From assembly GCF_001719165.1 (NCBI RefSeq), contig NZ_CP017057.1:2294001-2358000 (forward strand): DNA of 64,000 bases, written 5' to 3'. A program made the translations under genes and the position numbers. This document shows positions 34,562 to 43,499 of the stretch, piece after piece. Origin of the DNA: Erythrobacter litoralis (GTDB lineage: Bacteria > Pseudomonadota > Alphaproteobacteria > Sphingomonadales > Sphingomonadaceae). The notes beneath the pieces are model-generated. The model saw only the letters and a list, made by a program, of their open reading frames with translations. It had not been told where the DNA came from and did no database searches. Position 1 is the first letter of the stretch. Each line of letters opens with the position of its first letter.

Positions 34562-36088
34562 TCAATCGCTTGTCGCTGCCTCGAGACCTTTCAGCGAACC
34601 CAGCCGACCCGGCGCGAATTCGAGCGAGCGGCGGAACGCCTCGGCGGCTTCTTCGCGTCGCCCGCGCGCAAGCAGTTCCTCGCCCAGCACTTCGTAGCTC
34701 GGTTTGGCGATCATCGGCGGGCCGAAGACGACGGGCAGCGCGGCTTCCGCTTCTGCCGCCGCGCGAAGGGCCGCCAGGCCTGCTTGCGTATCGCCCGATG
34801 CAAGCATCACGATAGCCTCGCCCTGCGCGATCCCGCGCTCGTTCCACGGGCCAAGGCCCGTCTCGTTCGGCAGTTCGCCGGGAAGCGCGGCCGCGATCCG
34901 ATCGTGCACGCGCCGCATGTCCGCAAGAGCCCGCGCAGCGCCGTGCGCATCCCCGCGCGCCTGCAGGAGCCGCGCATTGGCCATCAGGAATTGCGGGCGC
35001 AGAAACTGGTCCTCGGGCCAGTCGAGCGCGTCCGCCCAATATCCGCTCGTCGTACCGGCATAGAGCGCGATCCTCGCGAAGCTTGTCGCCGCCGAACGCG
35101 GAGCGATCGTCGTTGCGGGACGACGATCGGCCGCGAGTTCCTTTCCGGCCTGCTCCCGGCACGCCTCGACCCGGCCGCTGACGTCCTTGCCCTGCTGCGC
35201 CTGAGCGTAGACCAGCCATTCATTGTAATGTCCGCAATGGTACTGCCCCCACCCCTTGGCGGCGAATTCGCGGTCGACCACGGCAGCGGCCTTCACATTG
35301 GCCTCCTCGGACGCCTCCCAATCGGCGAGCGCGTGGAAGATGTGGCTCACCATGTGCTGGGCATGCCCCGCATCGGGCGCGACCGTCGCGTAGCGTTCGG
35401 CCATGCGCTCGCCAAGCGGGGCGTGGATGGGATCGTCATAGGAATGAATGAGGTAGTGGAGGATGCCCGGATGCTGCTGGTGCGTCATGAAGCCCGGTTC
35501 GAGAATGCCCGCTGCCTCCATGTAGATCGGCACCTGCCGCCCGCCATGCGATGAGCCGAGCACGGCAAGCCCGGTAAAGGCGCGCACATCGATGTCGTCC
35601 GGATAGTCTGCCAGCATGGCGCGCATCCTGGATAGATAGGCGAGGTCGCGCTCCTCCTTTGTCCCCTCTTCGCCATAGAGCGTCTCGACCGCATCGAGCC
35701 ATGCCGCCTCGCGCGGGGACCGGGCCTTCGCCGCTCGGGCCTGTGCGGTCGGCGCGAGCCGGGCGAGGATGGCGCGCGCCGCGTCGCGGCCCTGCTCTTC
35801 CCACAAGGGGTGGTTGTGCGTCATCGCCTCGCCCCAATAGGCCATGGCGAAATCCGGATCGGCCTCCTGCGCCTTGCGGAAGTCGGCGGCGGCGCGCCCG
35901 TATTCGAAATTGTGGAGGAGCGCGAGGCCGCGCAGGAAATGCGCCTCTGCCGCCTCGCTGGTTTCCGCCTCGAAGACCATGAATTCGGTCCCGACACGAT
36001 CGCCGATCGGGTCGGCGGTCTCGGCATGGGCCGCGCCCGGTACGGCGGCGCAGGCGAGCAAGGCGGCGGCGAGTGTATGTCGGATCAT
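34562..36088 (-). CDS. Secreted TPR-repeat protein
   Basis: A 508-residue protein with a signal peptide (ends AAHAE) and tetratricopeptide-like helical repeats (AEAHFLRGLALLHNFEYGRA near 50; LGEELLARGRREEAAEAFRR near 470). It contains the conserved segment HPGILHYLIHSYDDP and several further histidines (HAQHMVSHIFHAL) that might bind metal. Probably periplasmic. It lies 59 bp upstream of the beta-helix operon on the same strand. Confidence 0.78.
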   Translation of the reverse strand: MIRHTLAAALLACAAVPGAAHAETADPIGDRVGTEFMVFEAETSEAAEAHFLRGLALLHNFEYGRAAADFRKAQEADPDFAMAYWGEAMTHNHPLWEEQGRDAARAILARLAPTAQARAAKARSPREAAWLDAVETLYGEEGTKEERDLAYLSRMRAMLADYPDDIDVRAFTGLAVLGSSHGGRQVPIYMEAAGILEPGFMTHQQHPGILHYLIHSYDDPIHAPLGERMAERYATVAPDAGHAQHMVSHIFHALADWEASEEANVKAAAVVDREFAAKGWGQYHCGHYNEWLVYAQAQQGKDVSGRVEACREQAGKELAADRRPATTIAPRSAATSFARIALYAGTTSGYWADALDWPEDQFLRPQFLMANARLLQARGDAHGAARALADMRRVHDRIAAALPGELPNETGLGPWNERGIAQGEAIVMLASGDTQAGLAALRAAAEAEAALPVVFGPPMIAKPSYEVLGEELLARGRREEAAEAFRRSLEFAPGRLGSLKGLEAATSD

Positions 36089-36142
36089 GGTGGTCCCTCC
36101 GTATGCGTCAGTCTGCGCGAGGGACCGGGCCGAGGCAAGGCT

Positions 36143-36535
36143 TCAGAAGCGCTCGCGCAGCAATTCCATCCCGCAGCCCGCCGCCGTGGTCGCGAGCGTC
36201 TCGACCGCTTCGGGATCGTCGACCCGCCGGAGCCGGTCCAGTGCATCGCGGACCGAACGCGGCACGGCGGTCTCGCCCGCTTCGGGCGCGAGGCGTTCGA
36301 GCCTGCGCAATTGCTGGATCGTGAGCCGGTCGACGAGACGCCCACCCATGCATTGGGCCATGGGCTCGGGCATGCCATTCGCGACGAGCGCATCCTCGAC
36401 CCGCTCGGCGGTCACCTGTTCGAGCAGACCGTCGTCGCGCAGGACGAACCACGCCCCGGCGGCGATGATGATGATGGCGAGGAGGATCGCGACGAGGCGC
36501 CCGGGGCGTGCTCCCTCTCCTCCCTCGCCCGTCAT
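36143..36535 (-). CDS. Single-pass membrane protein of unknown function
   Basis: A 130-residue product with one N-terminal hydrophobic segment (14-31, LVAILLAIIIIAAGAWFV) and a helical C-terminal part with two cysteines (residues near 62 and 122). No family recognised. It begins directly after pntB on the same strand (1-bp gap between the pntB stop and its ATG side). Confidence 0.65.
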   Translation of the reverse strand: MTGEGGEGARPGRLVAILLAIIIIAAGAWFVLRDDGLLEQVTAERVEDALVANGMPEPMAQCMGGRLVDRLTIQQLRRLERLAPEAGETAVPRSVRDALDRLRRVDDPEAVETLATTAAGCGMELLRERF

Positions 36536-36536
36536 G

Positions 36537-38036
36537 TCAGTCCAGCGCCTTGACGATTTCCTCGACCATCTTCTTCGCGTCCGACAGCAGCATGGTCGTC
36601 TGGTTCATGTAGAACACGTCGTTGTCGACCCCGGCATAACCGACGCCGCCCATCGAACGCTTGATGAAGAAGACCTGCTTGGCCTTGTCCACGTCGAATA
36701 CCGGCATGCCGTAGATCGGTGAGGACTTGTCGGTCTTGGCCGCCGGGTTCACGACATCGTTCGCGCCGATGATGAAGGCGACGTCGCAGTTGGCGAATTC
36801 GGAATTGATGTCCTCCAGTTCGAACACTTTGTCATAATCGACGCTCGCCTCGGCGAGCAGGACGTTCATGTGGCCCGGCATGCGGCCCGCGACCGGGTGG
36901 ATCGCATATTTGACCTCGACGCCCTTTTCCTCGAGCAGTTCGGCCATTTCGCGCAGCGCGTGCTGCGCCTGCGCCACCGCCATGCCGTAGCCGGGGATGA
37001 TGATGACCTTTTCCGCCTGTTCGAGCATGAAGGCGGCATCGTCGGCGCTGCCCTGCTTGTAGGGGCGCTGTTCGCGCGCTTCACCGCTGCCGCCGCCGCT
37101 GTCGTCCGCACCGAAACCGCCTGCGATGACCGAGATGAAGCTGCGATTCATCGCCCGGCACATGATGTAGGAGAGGATCGCGCCCGACGACCCAACCAGA
37201 GCGCCGGTGATGATCATCGCGGTATTGCCGAGGGTGAAGCCCATCGCCGCCGCGGCCCAGCCCGAATAGGAGTTCAGCATCGAGACCACGACCGGCATGT
37301 CCGCCCCGCCGATCGGGATGATCAGCAGGAATCCGATGAGAAAGGCGAGAGCGGCGATCACGAGGATCATCCAGCCTTCGCCCGCAGCGCCTTCGGGTGA
37401 GACGGCATAAAGCCCGATCAGCACGAGAATGGCGACGAGCGTGCCCAGATTGATGAAGTGCCGCGCGGGAAGCAGGATCGGCGACCCGCTCATCCGGCCG
37501 GACAGTTTCAGGAAGGCGATGACCGAGCCCGAGAATGTGATCGCCCCGATCGCGATGCCGAGGCCGAGTTCGATCCTGCTGACGACCAGGATCTGATCGT
37601 TCGGATCGAGGATCCCGAAAGCCCCGGGATTGAGCCATGCCGCGAAACCGACCAGCACCGCGGCCATGCCGACAAGGCTGTGAAAGCCCGCGACCAATTC
37701 GGGCATCGCGGTCATGGCGATGCGCCGCGCGATGACGAAGCCGATCGCGCCGCCGATGGCGATGGCGATCACGATCTCGACGATGTTTGCAAGGTCATGG
37801 GTGACGAGGGTGGTCGCGACCGCGATCACCATCCCGATCATGCCGTTGCGGTTGCCCGCCCGGCTGGTCGAGGGATGCGAAAGCCCGCGCAGCGCGAGGA
37901 TGAAGAAAACGCCCGCGACGAGATAGGCGAGCGGAACCCATGCGGGCACGCCCTCGGCCGCGGTGGCGGCATGGGCGGGAGCAGCAGCGAACGCGGCGAG
38001 AGCGGCGACACCGAAGGAGGAAAGCAGGCGACCCAT
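36537..38036 (-). CDS. pntB: NAD(P) transhydrogenase subunit beta
   Basis: A 499-residue protein with about nine membrane segments (dII) and the C-terminal NADP-binding dIII (VIIIPGYGMAVAQAQH; GANDVVNPAA; DVDKAKQVFFIKRSM). Together with PntAA and PntAB it couples hydride transfer between NADH and NADP+ to proton movement. The N-terminus has an extra signal-like helix ending APAHAAT. ATG 38036 lies 3 bp after the pntAB stop. Confidence 0.95.
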   Translation of the reverse strand: MGRLLSSFGVAALAAFAAAPAHAATAAEGVPAWVPLAYLVAGVFFILALRGLSHPSTSRAGNRNGMIGMVIAVATTLVTHDLANIVEIVIAIAIGGAIGFVIARRIAMTAMPELVAGFHSLVGMAAVLVGFAAWLNPGAFGILDPNDQILVVSRIELGLGIAIGAITFSGSVIAFLKLSGRMSGSPILLPARHFINLGTLVAILVLIGLYAVSPEGAAGEGWMILVIAALAFLIGFLLIIPIGGADMPVVVSMLNSYSGWAAAAMGFTLGNTAMIITGALVGSSGAILSYIMCRAMNRSFISVIAGGFGADDSGGGSGEAREQRPYKQGSADDAAFMLEQAEKVIIIPGYGMAVAQAQHALREMAELLEEKGVEVKYAIHPVAGRMPGHMNVLLAEASVDYDKVFELEDINSEFANCDVAFIIGANDVVNPAAKTDKSSPIYGMPVFDVDKAKQVFFIKRSMGGVGYAGVDNDVFYMNQTTMLLSDAKKMVEEIVKALD

Positions 38037-38038
38037 CC

Positions 38039-38320
38039 TCACTTCTCCTTCTTCTTGTACATGGCGAGCATGCGCTCGGTCACGGCGAAGCCGCCGAAGA
38101 TGTTGACGCTCGCCAAGACCACGCCCGCAAGGCCAAGATATTTGGCAAGATCGCTCCCCGCTTCGGCGCTCGCGATCAGCGCGCCGACCACGATCACCGA
38201 GGAGATCGCGTTCGTCACCGCCATCAGCGGGGTGTGCAGCGCCGGGGTGACCGACCACACCACGTAATAGCCGACGAAGCACGCCAGCACGAAGATCGAT
38301 AGGATTGAGATGAAGTCCAT
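38039..38320 (-). CDS. pntAB: NAD(P) transhydrogenase subunit alpha, membrane part
   Basis: A 93-residue protein with three membrane segments, matching the C-terminal membrane part of E. coli PntA that is encoded separately in alphaproteobacteria (VVWSVTPALHTPLMAVTNAI; VNIFGGFAVTERML). ATG 38320 has AGGGGC six bases upstream. It sits between pntAA and pntB. Confidence 0.94.
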   Translation of the reverse strand: MDFISILSIFVLACFVGYYVVWSVTPALHTPLMAVTNAISSVIVVGALIASAEAGSDLAKYLGLAGVVLASVNIFGGFAVTERMLAMYKKKEK

Positions 38321-38406
38321 TGAGTTGCCCCTGTCCGGCACCTGGCCCGCTATTGTCTTCGATTGATCGGCCGCCCCGCACGATCCCGGCGGGGCGGGGT
38401 TGAGCT

Positions 38407-39519
38407 TTACCCCTTCAACCTCGCATTCACCACTTCGCCGCCCTTGGTCAGGCGGATCGCGTCGCCGATCTCCTCGTCGAGCATCGGTGCGCCCGCTTCC
38501 TTGTCCCAGAAGGCGGAGAGGAAGTTGAAATGGTTGCGCGCGAACAGCGCCGAGGCATCGGCGGGAAGGTGCGCGGGGGTATTCGAATAGCCCATGATCT
38601 TGACGCCGTGCTTCACGACCACCTCGTCGGGCTTCGAGCCTTCGACATTGCCGCCCTGCGCAACCGCGAGGTCGAAGATCACGCTGCCCGGCTTCATCGT
38701 CGCGATCTGCGCGTCGGTGACCAGCACCGGCGCCTTGCGCCCCGGGATGAGGGCCGTGGTGATGACGAGATCCTGCTTGGCGATGTGTTCGCTGACCAGT
38801 TCGGCCTGCTTCGCTTTCTGTTCGTCGGTCAGTTCGGCGGCATAGCCACCTTCGCCCGCTGCCTCGAGCCCCTCTGCGAAGATCGCCTTAGCGCCCAGCG
38901 AGGTGATCTGTTCGGCGGTTTCGGGCCGCACGTCGGTCGCCGAAACCTGCGCGCCGAGGCGCTTGGCGGTCGCGATCGCCTGGAGGCCTGCGACACCCAC
39001 GCCCATGACGAAACAGCGCGCCGCCTGCACCGTGCCGGCCGCCGTCATCATCATCGGGAAGGCGCGGCCATATTCGTCCGCCGTCGCGAGCACCGCCTTG
39101 TATCCGGCGAGGTTCGACTGGCTGGAGAGCACGTCCATCGACTGCGCGCGGGTGATGCGCGGCATGAATTCCATCGACAGCGCCTCGAGCCCGGCCTTGG
39201 CGTAAGCCTCGACGCGGTCGTTCTGCTGGAACGGATCGAACAGCGCCGCGACCCACGCGCCCGGCTTTGCACCCGAAAGCAGCGCCACGTCGGGGGCCTG
39301 GACGCCAAGCACGATGTCCGCGCCTTTCACGCATCCGGCAGCATCGCCCAGAACCGCGCCGGCTTCGCCATAGGCCTCGTCCGTGATCGAGGCGGAGGCG
39401 CCCGCCCCCTTCTCAACGGCGACCTCGTTGCCGAGGCCGATGAACTTCTTCACCGTTTCCGGTGTCGCGGCGACTCGCGTTTCGCCCGCGGCGCGTTCTT
39501 TCAGGACTGCGATCTTCAC
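38407..39519 (-). CDS. pntAA: NAD(P) transhydrogenase subunit alpha, NAD-binding part
   Basis: The 370-residue soluble dI domain resembles alanine dehydrogenase: MKIAVLKERAAGETRVA at the start, the RQD-loop equivalent SSQSNLAGYKAVL, and the Rossmann motif VMGVGVAGLQAIATAKRLGA. It binds NAD(H). It is first of the pnt operon, with the small oxidase subunit IV gene 36 bp upstream on the same strand. Confidence 0.95.
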   Translation of the reverse strand: MKIAVLKERAAGETRVAATPETVKKFIGLGNEVAVEKGAGASASITDEAYGEAGAVLGDAAGCVKGADIVLGVQAPDVALLSGAKPGAWVAALFDPFQQNDRVEAYAKAGLEALSMEFMPRITRAQSMDVLSSQSNLAGYKAVLATADEYGRAFPMMMTAAGTVQAARCFVMGVGVAGLQAIATAKRLGAQVSATDVRPETAEQITSLGAKAIFAEGLEAAGEGGYAAELTDEQKAKQAELVSEHIAKQDLVITTALIPGRKAPVLVTDAQIATMKPGSVIFDLAVAQGGNVEGSKPDEVVVKHGVKIMGYSNTPAHLPADASALFARNHFNFLSAFWDKEAGAPMLDEEIGDAIRLTKGGEVVNARLKG

Positions 39520-39555
39520 TAATGCCCCCCAGAGATTTCGGCGATTTTCCCGGCT

Positions 39556-39678
39556 CTACCCGGCGATGAGCGAGACGACGAACAGGGTGATGAGGGCAAT
39601 GACCGGGACAGCCCATTTGAGCGCGGTCATGAACGACTCATAGGTCGAGCGCGCCTTGTCCATGTCGTGCGTTGCCAT
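39556..39678 (-). CDS. aa3-type cytochrome c oxidase subunit IV
   Basis: A 40-residue product, MATHDMDKARSTYESFMTAL followed by one membrane helix (KWAVPVIALITLFVVSLIAG). It matches the tiny bacterial aa3-oxidase subunit IV family. ATG 39678 has AGGGGA upstream and the stop TAG is at 39558-39556. Its place directly upstream of pntAA recurs, as I recall, in other Sphingomonadales. Confidence 0.85.
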   Translation of the reverse strand: MATHDMDKARSTYESFMTALKWAVPVIALITLFVVSLIAG

Positions 39679-39915
39679 TTGCAAAGTTTCCCCTTGAAGG
39701 TGCCTAACGATGATCGCGGCAAAAGGTTGCCGTGAAAAGTGATAGGCCCGGCGTTATCCGAGCCTGTGCCCGCGCTCAAGCCCGCGTCTCACTGATCGCC
39801 GCTTTCCAGCGCTCCATTGCGATCATCGTCGTCGTTCGAACAGGCTTAATCCAGTCTTTACCCACTGCTCTTAAGGCGGTTGGACGTTTCACCTCGGGAC
39901 GGTCTTTCCGGGGCG

Positions 39916-41445
39916 ATGAGGGAGCTCGAACGCGCGCCGATGTCGGAAAAGGTCATCCCGGATTCGGACGAACAGTCCGCAGCTGACGCCGACCGCTTGG
40001 ATCCGGCCGCCGACACGGTGCGCGCGGATACCGAGGCACCGCGCCTCGTCATGCTGATCGACGACGAACCGGCGCAGAGCAGGCTGATTTCCGCAATCGC
40101 CGCGCGCAATGGCTGGCGCACGATCGTCGCGCCGGATGCGGAAACCGCGATCGCGACGCTCGGCACGCGCGAGGGGATGCAGCTTTCCGCGATCCTGCTC
40201 GACCAGTGGGTGCCGGGCGACGATGCCTGCGCGCTCATCGCCGCGCTGAAGGAGCGCCGCCCCGCTTTGCCGATCCTGATGCTGACCACCAGTGCCTCGC
40301 CCGTGCTCGCGGTCGAGGCGATGCGCGCGGGCGCGAGCGATTATCTGGTCAAGCCCGTCTCTCCCGACCGGCTCATGGAAGCGCTGCGCGCCGTGACCAA
40401 GCGCGAAAGCCAGCGCGATGAGCTCGCCCCCCTGACCGAGAAGATGGGTGCCAATCTCGATTTCGACGCGATGATCGGCACCGCGCCCGGTTTTCGCACC
40501 GCTCTCGCCCAGGCCGCCAAGGCCGCGCGCGGGCAAGGCCATGCGCTGATCGAGGGCGAAAGCGGGACTGGCAAGGAAATGCTGATCCGCGCGATGCATT
40601 CGGCAAGCCCGCGCACCAAGGAGGCGCTGAGGATCGTCAATGTCGCGAGCATTCCGCCCGGATCTCTCGAATCGGTCCTGTTCGGGCATGAACCCGGCGC
40701 CTTCCCCGGCGCCTTCGACCGCCAGATCGGTGCGCTTCAGCATTGCGACGGTGGCACTCTGGTCCTCGACGAGGTCGACCGCCTGCCCCGCCACGTCCAG
40801 CAGCGCCTTTGCGAAGCGCTGGAAAGCGGGATCGTGCGCCCGGTGGGGGCGAGCTATGGCTACCGGATCGACATGCGCCTGCTGGTCGCGTGCAACGTCT
40901 CCCTCGCCGCGCTGGTCGAGGAAGGAGCGTTCGACGCAGATCTTGCGCGGCGGCTGTCGGCAACCCGCATCGTGCTGCCTCCCCTTCGCGAACGCACGAG
41001 CGACATCCCCGCTCTCACGCGTCATTTCCTCGCCCGGATCGGCGAACAGCCCGGGCTCCTCCACCTGTCCGTCTCGGACAGCGCGCTGTCGCTGCTCGCG
41101 GCCTATGAATGGCCGGGCAATGTCCGCCAGCTGCAATCGGTGCTGTTCCGCGCCGCCGTCTATTGCGAGAGCGAGACGCTGACGGCGGAAAACTTTCCGC
41201 AATTGTCCGAAGTGGTCGGCGATCGCGGCGAAGCTCCGGCCCCTGCCTTCCACGAAGGCGCAGGCGTGATGCTCTATACCGAAGACGGCAATCTGCGCCC
41301 ACTCGAGGAGATCGAGGCGGACGTGATCCGGCTTGCCATCGGGCATTATCGCGGGCGCATGACCGAGGTTGCGCGCCGGCTCGGCATCGGGCGCTCCACG
41401 CTCTATCGCAAGCTCTCGGACCTCGGCATCGATAACGCCGCCTGA
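39916..41445 (+). CDS. NtrC-type response regulator with altered GAFTGA loop
   Basis: The 509-residue protein has a receiver domain (about 43-165; phospho-acceptor Asp96 in ILLDQWVPGD), an AAA+ domain with Walker A GESGTGKE (214-221) and Walker B GGTLVLDEVD, and a C-terminal Fis-type HTH (EVARRLGIGRSTLYRKL). The loop that contacts sigma-54 is GAFPGA (261-266), not GAFTGA. I start at ATG 39916; GTG 39880 and ATG 39940 are alternatives. No cognate histidine kinase is adjacent. Confidence 0.9.
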   Translation: MRELERAPMSEKVIPDSDEQSAADADRLDPAADTVRADTEAPRLVMLIDDEPAQSRLISAIAARNGWRTIVAPDAETAIATLGTREGMQLSAILLDQWVPGDDACALIAALKERRPALPILMLTTSASPVLAVEAMRAGASDYLVKPVSPDRLMEALRAVTKRESQRDELAPLTEKMGANLDFDAMIGTAPGFRTALAQAAKAARGQGHALIEGESGTGKEMLIRAMHSASPRTKEALRIVNVASIPPGSLESVLFGHEPGAFPGAFDRQIGALQHCDGGTLVLDEVDRLPRHVQQRLCEALESGIVRPVGASYGYRIDMRLLVACNVSLAALVEEGAFDADLARRLSATRIVLPPLRERTSDIPALTRHFLARIGEQPGLLHLSVSDSALSLLAAYEWPGNVRQLQSVLFRAAVYCESETLTAENFPQLSEVVGDRGEAPAPAFHEGAGVMLYTEDGNLRPLEEIEADVIRLAIGHYRGRMTEVARRLGIGRSTLYRKLSDLGIDNAA

Positions 41446-41490
41446 ACGGGCCGCTTGATCGCTACGCGCCTCCGCACTAGCGCCTCGGGC

Positions 41491-42255
41491 ATGGACGACA
41501 CACGACGGGATTTCGAGGGGCGCAGCGCGCTCGTGACCGGGGCCGCATCGGGCATCGGCGCGGCATGTGCGCAGGCGCTCGCCGCGCGCGGGGCTGCGAA
41601 GCTGTTCCTGAACGACATCGACGCCGGAGGGTTGGACGGGCTAGCTCTCGGCCGATCCGAAGTTGTGCCGATCATCGGTAGCGTCGCCGACCCGCTGCTC
41701 TGGGCTGATCTCGAAGAAGACCTCGCCGGGCTCGACCACGCGATCGTCAATGCCGGAATCGGCGCGGGCGGAGCGCTCATGGAGCTTGACCTCGCGGCCT
41801 GGCGGCGGGTCATGGAAGTCAATCTCGACGGGTCCTTCCTCACGCTTTCCACCGCGATGCGGGCGATGCGCGGAAAAGGCGGAAGCGCAGTGGTCATCTC
41901 CTCGACCACCGGCCTCAAGCCCGTTCCTGGCATCGGCCCCTATGGCGTGTCGAAAGCCGCCGTCGCCCACATGGCGCGCATCGCCGCGGTTGAGGGCGCG
42001 GCGCAGAATATCCGCGTCAACGCGATCGCGCCGGGCGGCGTCGACACCGCGATCTGGGATTCCTCCGAGGACTTCAAGCGCTCGGTCGAGGCGCATGGGC
42101 GCGAGGCGACCCTGAAGGCGATGGCGAAGACCACGCCTTCGGGCCGGTTCGCGAGTTCCGCGGAAATGGCCGAGACGATCCTGTTCCTCCTGAGCGACGC
42201 CGCCGCCAACGTCACGGGTCACGTGATGGTATCGGACGGCGGCTACACGCTCTAG
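41491..42255 (+). CDS. Short-chain dehydrogenase/reductase
   Basis: A 254-residue classical SDR: cofactor motif TGAASGIG, NAG in VNAGIG, catalytic Ser in ISSTTGL, and YGVSK with Tyr and Lys. The C-terminus GHVMVSDGGYTL is typical of the family. It acts on an alcohol or ketone that cannot be named from sequence. It begins 45 bp after the NtrC-like gene on the same strand. Confidence 0.87.
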   Translation: MDDTRRDFEGRSALVTGAASGIGAACAQALAARGAAKLFLNDIDAGGLDGLALGRSEVVPIIGSVADPLLWADLEEDLAGLDHAIVNAGIGAGGALMELDLAAWRRVMEVNLDGSFLTLSTAMRAMRGKGGSAVVISSTTGLKPVPGIGPYGVSKAAVAHMARIAAVEGAAQNIRVNAIAPGGVDTAIWDSSEDFKRSVEAHGREATLKAMAKTTPSGRFASSAEMAETILFLLSDAAANVTGHVMVSDGGYTL

Positions 42256-42260
42256 GCTGG

Positions 42261-43418
42261 CTACCAGCTTACCGTCCGGCTCACGCGCTCCTCGCCCTGG
42301 TTCCCGCGCAGGGTCATGGTGAATGTGCGGCCAGCCCAGTCGATATCGACCAGCCCGAAATTCTCCTCCGAGATGAAATCGGTGAGCCGTTTCGGATCGG
42401 GTTCGCGCGCAGTATTGCTCGCCGTGTTATTGAAGGCGAGGTTGAGCGAGGAACTGGTCAGCTCCCAAAGCTGCTCGCCGCCGGTCTCATCCGGCGTATC
42501 GGTGTAGATCCCCCCCGCGTGCCGGTCGCCCGAAAGCAGCACCAGCCCGCTTTCCTCGCGCCCTGCAAGCAGGCGATATAGCTTGGCGCGTTCAAGCGGC
42601 AGGTTCTCCCACGCCTCGTAGTCATGCGCATCGGTCAGCACCTGGATCGAGCTCGCCACGATCCGGAAATTGGCCGGTTTCGCGAGCTCCGCCTCGAGCC
42701 ATTTCCACTGCTGTTCGCCCAGCATGGTCTTGTCGGGGTCGGTGCTCGGCACATAGGGGCCGAGCGGCGGGCGGGTCTCCGAATAGGGCATTGCCTCGAG
42801 ATCGGAGCGGAAGAAGCGGGTGTCGAGCAGGATGATCTGCGTGCGCCGACCCTCTTCGCCCACGATGCGCGAGTCGTAGATCCCGGGGCGCGAGCGGACC
42901 TCCTCGGTGGAGCCCCAGAAAGTCTCGAAAAGCGTTTCCGACCAGCGCCGCGGAGTGAAGCTCGCACCCGCATCGTTGAAGCCGTAATCGTGGTCGTCCC
43001 ACGCAGCCATCATCGGCACGGCCTTGCGGAAGGTGGCCAGTTCGGGCGTTTCGGCCTGCTTAGCATAGGCGGCCCGCAAGGATCCTAGCGCGGCGTCGCC
43101 TTCCCAGCCATTGTCGCCGTAATTATTGTCGCCGATGAACAGGAAAAGCTGCGGGTCCGCCGCCGCGATCTTCGCCCACATGTGCTGCGAGCGGCTCTGG
43201 TGGTTGCAGCTGCCCACCCCGATCCGGGTCAGCACCGTATCCTCAGCCAGCCCCGCCCCGGCAGGCGCGACCGGCAGGTCGAGTTCGCGTTCGAGCTTGG
43301 CGTAATAGGGCGCGAGCATGTCCTCGGCCGCAAGCTCCACCTCCGGATTGGCCGAAAGCGGGGCGATGGAGGCGATTGCGGCGGTTCCGACCGCGGCGAG
43401 AAGCAGGGGAAGGCGCAT
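42261..43418 (-). CDS. PhoD-like alkaline phosphatase family protein
   Basis: A 385-residue exported protein (signal peptide to about SANPE) with the metallophosphatase ligands FIGDNNYGDN, AAWDDHDYGFNDAGAS and LLSGDRHAGG. PhoD-type enzymes are phosphodiesterases/alkaline phosphatases that often use Ca2+ and Fe3+. The signal peptide lacks a clear twin-arginine motif, so Sec export is possible. ATG 43418 has AGGAA six bases upstream. Confidence 0.87.
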   Translation of the reverse strand: MRLPLLLAAVGTAAIASIAPLSANPEVELAAEDMLAPYYAKLERELDLPVAPAGAGLAEDTVLTRIGVGSCNHQSRSQHMWAKIAAADPQLFLFIGDNNYGDNGWEGDAALGSLRAAYAKQAETPELATFRKAVPMMAAWDDHDYGFNDAGASFTPRRWSETLFETFWGSTEEVRSRPGIYDSRIVGEEGRRTQIILLDTRFFRSDLEAMPYSETRPPLGPYVPSTDPDKTMLGEQQWKWLEAELAKPANFRIVASSIQVLTDAHDYEAWENLPLERAKLYRLLAGREESGLVLLSGDRHAGGIYTDTPDETGGEQLWELTSSSLNLAFNNTASNTAREPDPKRLTDFISEENFGLVDIDWAGRTFTMTLRGNQGEERVSRTVSW

Positions 43419-43499
43419 GGCGTGTTCCTTGTCATGAATGTAGGGAAAGGGTGCTTGCCCGGGCTCCATGACGCAATTGCGACAGCGCGCAATGGGCTT

